Source: Lientehia sp934351765
Lineage (GTDB): Bacteria; Bacillota; Clostridia; Lachnospirales; Lachnospiraceae
Direction of reading: 5' to 3'
NCBI RefSeq assembly: GCF_052118925.1
Contig: NZ_JBQKGG010000001.1
Span: 310,001-374,000, forward strand
DNA: 64,000 nt
How positions within the stretch are numbered: the first letter of the stretch is position 1; the number at the start of each line of letters is the position of its first letter. The position numbers and the translations under genes were made by a program. Below the pieces are notes generated by a model. The model searched no databases and was not told the DNA's origin. It worked only from the letters and a program-made list of their open reading frames with translations. Positions 59,686-64,000 of this stretch are shown piece by piece.

Positions 59686-61824
59686 TTAGTCTTCTTTGCT
59701 GATGCCTGCAGTCTTATAGATAAATTTCACAGAGCTGCTTGCGGCTGCACTGTCATTAGCGAAGGTCTTGTACTGCTGTGCCGCGTACACGGTTGCACGC
59801 AGATCCTTTGCCAGCTTATCCACATCGTTGTCCATGATGTCAACCAGCTTCTCGATGCCTTCTTCATTGAACTGCTTCAGGCCATCAGACAGGGTCATGG
59901 CGCCGTCCTTTAACTGGGTTACGCCATCGGTTAAGGCCGCACCGCCGCTTGCCAGCTGGCCGATTCCGGACCGGAGCGTGCCGGTTCCGCTTGCCAGGGT
60001 GGAGCTTCCTGCATAGAGGGAATTTGCTCCGCTTGTCAGGGTATCGGTTCCGTCTGCCAGGCTGTTTGCACCGTTTGCAAGAGCGGCTGTTCCGGATTTC
60101 AGGCTGCCAGCGCCGGTAAGAAGCTCCTCAGAACCGCTCTTTGCGGTGGCAACGCCTGCGGTGTATTCCTGTAAGCCTTCATAGAAGGTATTATAGCTGT
60201 CAAGCTGTTCGATCAGAGCCTTTACGCTGGTCGCACCGTTCTTGGCGCTGGCAAGGGAGTCGCTCAAAAGCTTCTGAACCGATGCGGAAGCCATATTTTC
60301 TTCGATCTTCTCCTGTACGACCGATTCGATCTGGGATGTGATCGTCGCCTGGATTCCCTCTGAAGCCATCTGAGCATCGATGGCAGCACTGATCTGTGCC
60401 TGAACCTCCTCGGAGATCTGTCCGGCCTCTACGGCTGCCAGATACTGTTCATACGTCATGTTAAGGCCGACTTCTTTCAGAACTCCATTGGCTACCTGTG
60501 TCTTTACTGCTGCCTGTACACCACCGGAGATCAATGTCATATTGTCTGCGGAGCGAACCTGTGCTTCCACGCCTGCACGCACCTTTGCAGTCACGGCATC
60601 TTCATTCAGCTCACCCAGCACACCGTTTAAAACGGTCTTGTAATTGTCAATGGTCAGAGCCGGAACATCCAGTCCCGCTGCCTTTAACTGGCTCTGTGCC
60701 GCAGCAAGAAGAGATTCAAATACCTGCTTTGCACCACCGTTTAATTCCTCATTCTTGGAGGTCAGCTTTCCGAGACCTTCATCAAGGCTGTTTACCCCAT
60801 TTTTAAGTTCTCCTGCTCCGGCATCCACAGATGCAGCTCCGCTCTTTAAGGAATAGGCACCGTTATTTAAAGTTGCTGCACCGTCCGCCAGAGTTCCGGC
60901 TCCGGTCTTTAACTGATTTGCGCCGCTTACCAGATCGCCCGCGCCGCTGTTTAACTTGTTAACACCTTCAATGAGCTGGCCGGACTTGTCAAGAAGGGTT
61001 GCCAGACCGTCATACAGCTGAGAGGAACCATCCATGAGCTGGTTCATGGCATCAGTCAGCTTGTTCATGGATTCATGAAGATCGTCCAGACTCTTCACAT
61101 CGTCCACATCCAGATCACCGAACACCTCATTGGTCGCCAGTGTCATGGTGGTGGACAGATCAAAGTTTGTGGTATCTGCCGTTACTTCTACATAATCGGG
61201 AAGCTCCAGCTTCTCCTTGTCGATCTCCAGATTCTCCTGCAGTCCGGGAAGACCGAAGCCGACTACGATGGAATGGCTTCCGTCGTTGATGATCTTTCCG
61301 TTGTTCACCTGAACATTCGAGAAGTTTTTATTGTCGAGGATCATACCGGTCAGCATTACGAAGGGAACGTTAACCTCCTTCTCCTCACCATCAACCGTTA
61401 CGGTTTCCTTCTGCTTGTTGGTATATTCAAACCGCATGGTCACCTTACCGCTCTTTCCGGCAAGCTCCTCCGGTTTGATTTCCTTACCGTCCAGCATGTA
61501 AGTTACCTTTACTTCTACAGGAAGCTCCTTTTCCAGAGATTCCTTGCTGTAGGTATCTGTTCCGCTTGCATGGTCCCGCAGCCAGTCACTTGCCACAATT
61601 TTTGTGGGATTTCCGTTGGCATCCGAGATCACATATACGGTCTCGTCTTTGGATAAATCTACGGTATCACTGTCTTCTGTATTTGTATCGGTTGTCTGCT
61701 CTGCCAGCACGTTCCGATAAGAAGCATTCCTTCTTCCGGCTGCATAGGACAGAGCTCCGGTCGTTCCGAATACCATTGAGGTGCAAAGCACAACAGTCAT
61801 GATTTTTACGGTTTTCTTCTTCAT
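59686..61824 (-). CDS. Secreted YhgE-like pseudo-heptad coil protein
   Basis: A 712-residue exported protein: signal peptide about 1-30 (MTVVLCTSMVFGTTGALSYA), a beta-rich N-terminal domain (about 60-260), then two arrays of the repeat GAxxLxxG (about 265-355 and 565-660; LNSGAGDLVSGANQLKTGAG, SLADGTDTLTSGANSL) separated by an Ala/Glu/Gln-rich helical segment. Such repeats occur in YhgE/Pip-type exported proteins paired with RND exporters. No membrane segment other than the signal is evident. The ATG at 61824 has GGAGG upstream. It follows the MMPL gene by 20 nt and probably works with it outside the cell. Confidence 0.82.
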   Translation of the reverse strand: MKKKTVKIMTVVLCTSMVFGTTGALSYAAGRRNASYRNVLAEQTTDTNTEDSDTVDLSKDETVYVISDANGNPTKIVASDWLRDHASGTDTYSKESLEKELPVEVKVTYMLDGKEIKPEELAGKSGKVTMRFEYTNKQKETVTVDGEEKEVNVPFVMLTGMILDNKNFSNVQVNNGKIINDGSHSIVVGFGLPGLQENLEIDKEKLELPDYVEVTADTTNFDLSTTMTLATNEVFGDLDVDDVKSLDDLHESMNKLTDAMNQLMDGSSQLYDGLATLLDKSGQLIEGVNKLNSGAGDLVSGANQLKTGAGTLADGAATLNNGAYSLKSGAASVDAGAGELKNGVNSLDEGLGKLTSKNEELNGGAKQVFESLLAAAQSQLKAAGLDVPALTIDNYKTVLNGVLGELNEDAVTAKVRAGVEAQVRSADNMTLISGGVQAAVKTQVANGVLKEVGLNMTYEQYLAAVEAGQISEEVQAQISAAIDAQMASEGIQATITSQIESVVQEKIEENMASASVQKLLSDSLASAKNGATSVKALIEQLDSYNTFYEGLQEYTAGVATAKSGSEELLTGAGSLKSGTAALANGANSLADGTDTLTSGANSLYAGSSTLASGTGTLRSGIGQLASGGAALTDGVTQLKDGAMTLSDGLKQFNEEGIEKLVDIMDNDVDKLAKDLRATVYAAQQYKTFANDSAAASSSVKFIYKTAGISKED

Positions 61825-61844
61825 TTTATACAACCTCCGCTTTC

Positions 61845-63926
61845 TTAAGCTTTTTCTTTCCTATTCGGTTTAAATCCAAGGCTTCCTGCCACGATGAGCT
61901 TATCAAACAGCATGAACATGGCCGGCAGGATCAGGATGACGCAGAACATACTGATGATCGCGCCTCTTGCCATTAAGTTACATAAGGAACTGATCATGTC
62001 GATATCGGAGTACAGGGCCACACCGAAGGTCGCGGCGAACAGTCCCATGGCACTTACGATGATGGACGGGATCGATGTTGCAAGAGCAATATTCACAGCT
62101 TCTCTCTTTGTCTTTCCCTCATGGCGCTCCGTTTTATAACGGGTCGTCATTAAGATCGCATAATCGACGGTGGCGCCAAGCTGGATCGTACTGATACAGA
62201 TCGGTGCGATGAACGGCAGCGACACACCGGTAAAGTGGGCAAGACCCAGATTGATGAAGATGGCTAACTCAATTACGGCCACCAGGATAAACGGCAGGAT
62301 CAGGCTCTTTTCCACCAGTGCGATGATAAGGAAAATAGCTGCGATGGAAATACTATTGACAACCTTGAAGTCCTTGTCGGTGATCTGGATCATATCCTTG
62401 GTACAGGGTGCTTCCCCGATCAGCATTGCCTTACTGTCATACTTTTTAATGATGGCGTTCAGCTCATCGACCTGGGCATTGGCCTCATCGGTGGCTGTTT
62501 TATATTCGGAGCCGATCAGTGTCAGTTCCCAGTTATCACTCTTTAAAATCTTTTCAATGGAATCGGGTATCATCTCCTCCGGAACCAGCGGTCCCACGAC
62601 AGCTTCCATTCCGAGAACCGTCTTGACACCTTTCACCTGCTCCAGCTCCTTGATCATGGCCCGCATGTCATCGGAATCCAGGCTTGCATCGGTTAAGAGC
62701 ATATCGGTGGCGCCCATATCGAAGTCCTCCTGGAGCTTCGTGTTTGCCACCACGTTTGCCATATCCTTGGGAAGACTCTCGGACAGATCGTAATAAACCT
62801 CATTATTGGTCTTCTCATATCCGTAGAAAAACGGAACAAGAAGAGCTACAAACAGTACCAGGAATAAGGGGAAGATCTTTGTCACACCCTTTGCCAGCTT
62901 CTCTGTGCTGGGAATCAGGGACCTGTGCATGGTTCTGGAAAGGATCTTATCCAGTGCCAGGATCATAGACGGCAGCGTCGTTACACAGCCAAGCACACCG
63001 AGGATAACGCCCTTTGCCATAACAATACCGAGGTCTTTACCCAGTGTGAAGCTCATAAAGCACAGAGCCGCAAAACCGGCAACCGTTGTCACAGAGCTTC
63101 CGATTACAGAAGTCAGCGTCTTGTTGATCGCAGTTCCCATGGCTGCTTTCCGGTCACTCTCATACTCCAGCTCCTCACGGTAGCTGTGCCACAGGAAGAT
63201 GGAATAGTCCATGGTGACGGCCAGCTGAAGAACGGCTGCCAGCGCTTTTGTTAAGTAGGAGATCTCTCCCATGAAATAGTTGGTTCCCATGTTTAACAGG
63301 ATCGACATTCCGATACTAATCAGGAACACAAAGGGAATCAGGAAATTATCCATAAAGATCATCATGGCGATGCAGGCAAGGATCACGGCAATCGCCACAT
63401 AAATGGCCTCCTGTTCCTCACAGAGCTCTTTCAGGTCTGTAACCATGGCGGACATACCGGATACAAAGCACTGCTCACCGGCAATCGCACGGATATCTTC
63501 AATGGCATTCATTGTTTCATCGGCAGATGTCGAGGTATCAAAGAACACGGCCATAACCGTTTCATCCCCGGAATTAAACGCGTTGTAAATCTTTTCCGGA
63601 AGCATATCCATAGGAACCGACAGGTCTAAAAAGCTGTCATACCAGAGGACGCTGTCCACATGCTCCACCTGCTCGATCCTGGATTTCAGCTTCGAAACAT
63701 CTTTGTTTTCCATTCCTTCCACAATAATGAATGAAAATGCACCTTTGCCAAAGTCATCCATCAGGATATCCTGCCCCTCGACCGTATCAAGTCCTGAGGG
63801 AAGATAGGTCAGCATATCGTAGTTGATCCTTGTTTTGATCATGCCGATCACCGACGGGATCAACAGGATGATCGAAAGGATCAGGATCGGAATCCGGTAC
63901 TTGACTACCTTTTTTCCAAACTTCAT
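61845..63926 (-). CDS. MMPL/RND family exporter
   Basis: A 693-residue transporter of twelve membrane segments in two halves, each with an extracytoplasmic loop after the first segment. The conserved Asp of RND proton relay occurs in both halves: AVTMDYSIFLWHSY and GATVDYAILMTTRYKTE. Firmicute MMPL proteins export lipids or small hydrophobic molecules; the cargo here is unknown. TAGGAGGAG precedes the ATG. Co-transcribed with the coil protein and with the upstream gene, which ends 22 nt away. Confidence 0.92.
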   Translation of the reverse strand: MKFGKKVVKYRIPILILSIILLIPSVIGMIKTRINYDMLTYLPSGLDTVEGQDILMDDFGKGAFSFIIVEGMENKDVSKLKSRIEQVEHVDSVLWYDSFLDLSVPMDMLPEKIYNAFNSGDETVMAVFFDTSTSADETMNAIEDIRAIAGEQCFVSGMSAMVTDLKELCEEQEAIYVAIAVILACIAMMIFMDNFLIPFVFLISIGMSILLNMGTNYFMGEISYLTKALAAVLQLAVTMDYSIFLWHSYREELEYESDRKAAMGTAINKTLTSVIGSSVTTVAGFAALCFMSFTLGKDLGIVMAKGVILGVLGCVTTLPSMILALDKILSRTMHRSLIPSTEKLAKGVTKIFPLFLVLFVALLVPFFYGYEKTNNEVYYDLSESLPKDMANVVANTKLQEDFDMGATDMLLTDASLDSDDMRAMIKELEQVKGVKTVLGMEAVVGPLVPEEMIPDSIEKILKSDNWELTLIGSEYKTATDEANAQVDELNAIIKKYDSKAMLIGEAPCTKDMIQITDKDFKVVNSISIAAIFLIIALVEKSLILPFILVAVIELAIFINLGLAHFTGVSLPFIAPICISTIQLGATVDYAILMTTRYKTERHEGKTKREAVNIALATSIPSIIVSAMGLFAATFGVALYSDIDMISSLCNLMARGAIISMFCVILILPAMFMLFDKLIVAGSLGFKPNRKEKA

Positions 63927-63947
63927 AATTATTCTCCTCCTAGAAAA

Positions 63948-64000
63948 TTAATCAATGTCTATAATATCCGGCTTTGCCTTCTTTACTACCTTGACGGCAT
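63948..64000 (-). CDS. C-terminal end of an upstream gene, cut by window edge
   Basis: An open frame reads in from the right edge and ends AVKVVKKAKPDIIDID at a TAA (63950-63948), 22 nt before the MMPL start. Too short to identify; in comparable loci the neighbour is often a TetR-type regulator, but nothing here shows that. Confidence 0.5.
   Translation of the reverse strand, partial: AVKVVKKAKPDIIDID

Noticed and set aside
1..64000. CRISPR array, tRNA genes, insertion sequences, prophage or replication origin
   Set aside because: No regularly spaced direct repeats, tRNA-like T-arm/acceptor pairs, transposase or phage genes, or dnaA-box cluster were recognised.

Overview
The window is a stretch of housekeeping chromosome from a low-to-mid GC Firmicute, almost certainly a Lachnospiraceae (Clostridium cluster XIVa) endospore-former. 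The evidence is gene content and order: rex-nnr-alr-mazF, yicC-remA-gmk-rpoZ-rimO-pgsA-cinA, plsX-acpP-rnc-smc-ftsY and dgt-dnaG-rpoD-trmK-nif3, plus the spore-germination gene gerW, omega and RemA, strong AGGAGG ribosome binding sites, and TTGACA-17-TATAAT promoters. The assignment to family is inference from synteny and protein style. No prophage, insertion sequence, CRISPR array, tRNA or rRNA gene was seen. Nearly all genes lie on the minus strand; only the ABC-F, rqcH, a 169-residue membrane protein and a MATE gene lie on the plus strand.

Layout. 1-3.8 kb: minus-strand rex, bifunctional NAD(P)HX repair enzyme, alanine racemase and a left-edge MazF toxin with no antitoxin beside it. 3.9-6 kb: a YdiF-type ABC-F protein whose promoter shares a palindrome with the rex promoter. 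6-10 kb: a lipoprotein, a cytosolic-looking subtilase, NADP-isocitrate dehydrogenase and a 144-bp imperfect palindrome. 10-17.8 kb: one long operon from yicC to gerW. 17.9-22 kb: rqcH, then hflK-hflC behind a manganese (yybP-ykoY) riboswitch and a structured repeat. 22-36.6 kb: ilvA; ftsY, smc, rnc, acpP, plsX; folA, thyA, hflX; a TPR lipoprotein, DegV, dUTPase, a cysteine-cluster protein and RNase P RNA. 36.6-44 kb: a TGS-nucleoside kinase, then dgt-dnaG-rpoD-trmK-nif3.

44-53.7 kb is the most accessory part. It holds a dihydroxyacetone kinase operon (dhaK, dhaL) with a regulator whose AAA+ domain is degenerate and whose GAF domain carries a CxxCxxCxxC cluster; a YitT protein; a translationally coupled trio of a small membrane protein, an M16 metalloprotease and an M16-like partner lacking the zinc motif; and a MATE exporter. 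53.7-59.5 kb: aspS behind a T-box whose specifier reads as AAC (Asn), an alanine/sodium symporter, purH behind a ZTP riboswitch, and a glyoxalase-family protein. 59.6-64 kb: an MMPL/RND exporter followed by a secreted pseudo-heptad coil protein.

Four structured RNAs are well supported: the Mn riboswitch, T-box, ZTP riboswitch and RNase P RNA. The most noteworthy points are the Mn riboswitch upstream of hflKC, the match between the Asn T-box and a non-discriminating AspRS signature, and the M16 protease pair of unknown substrate.
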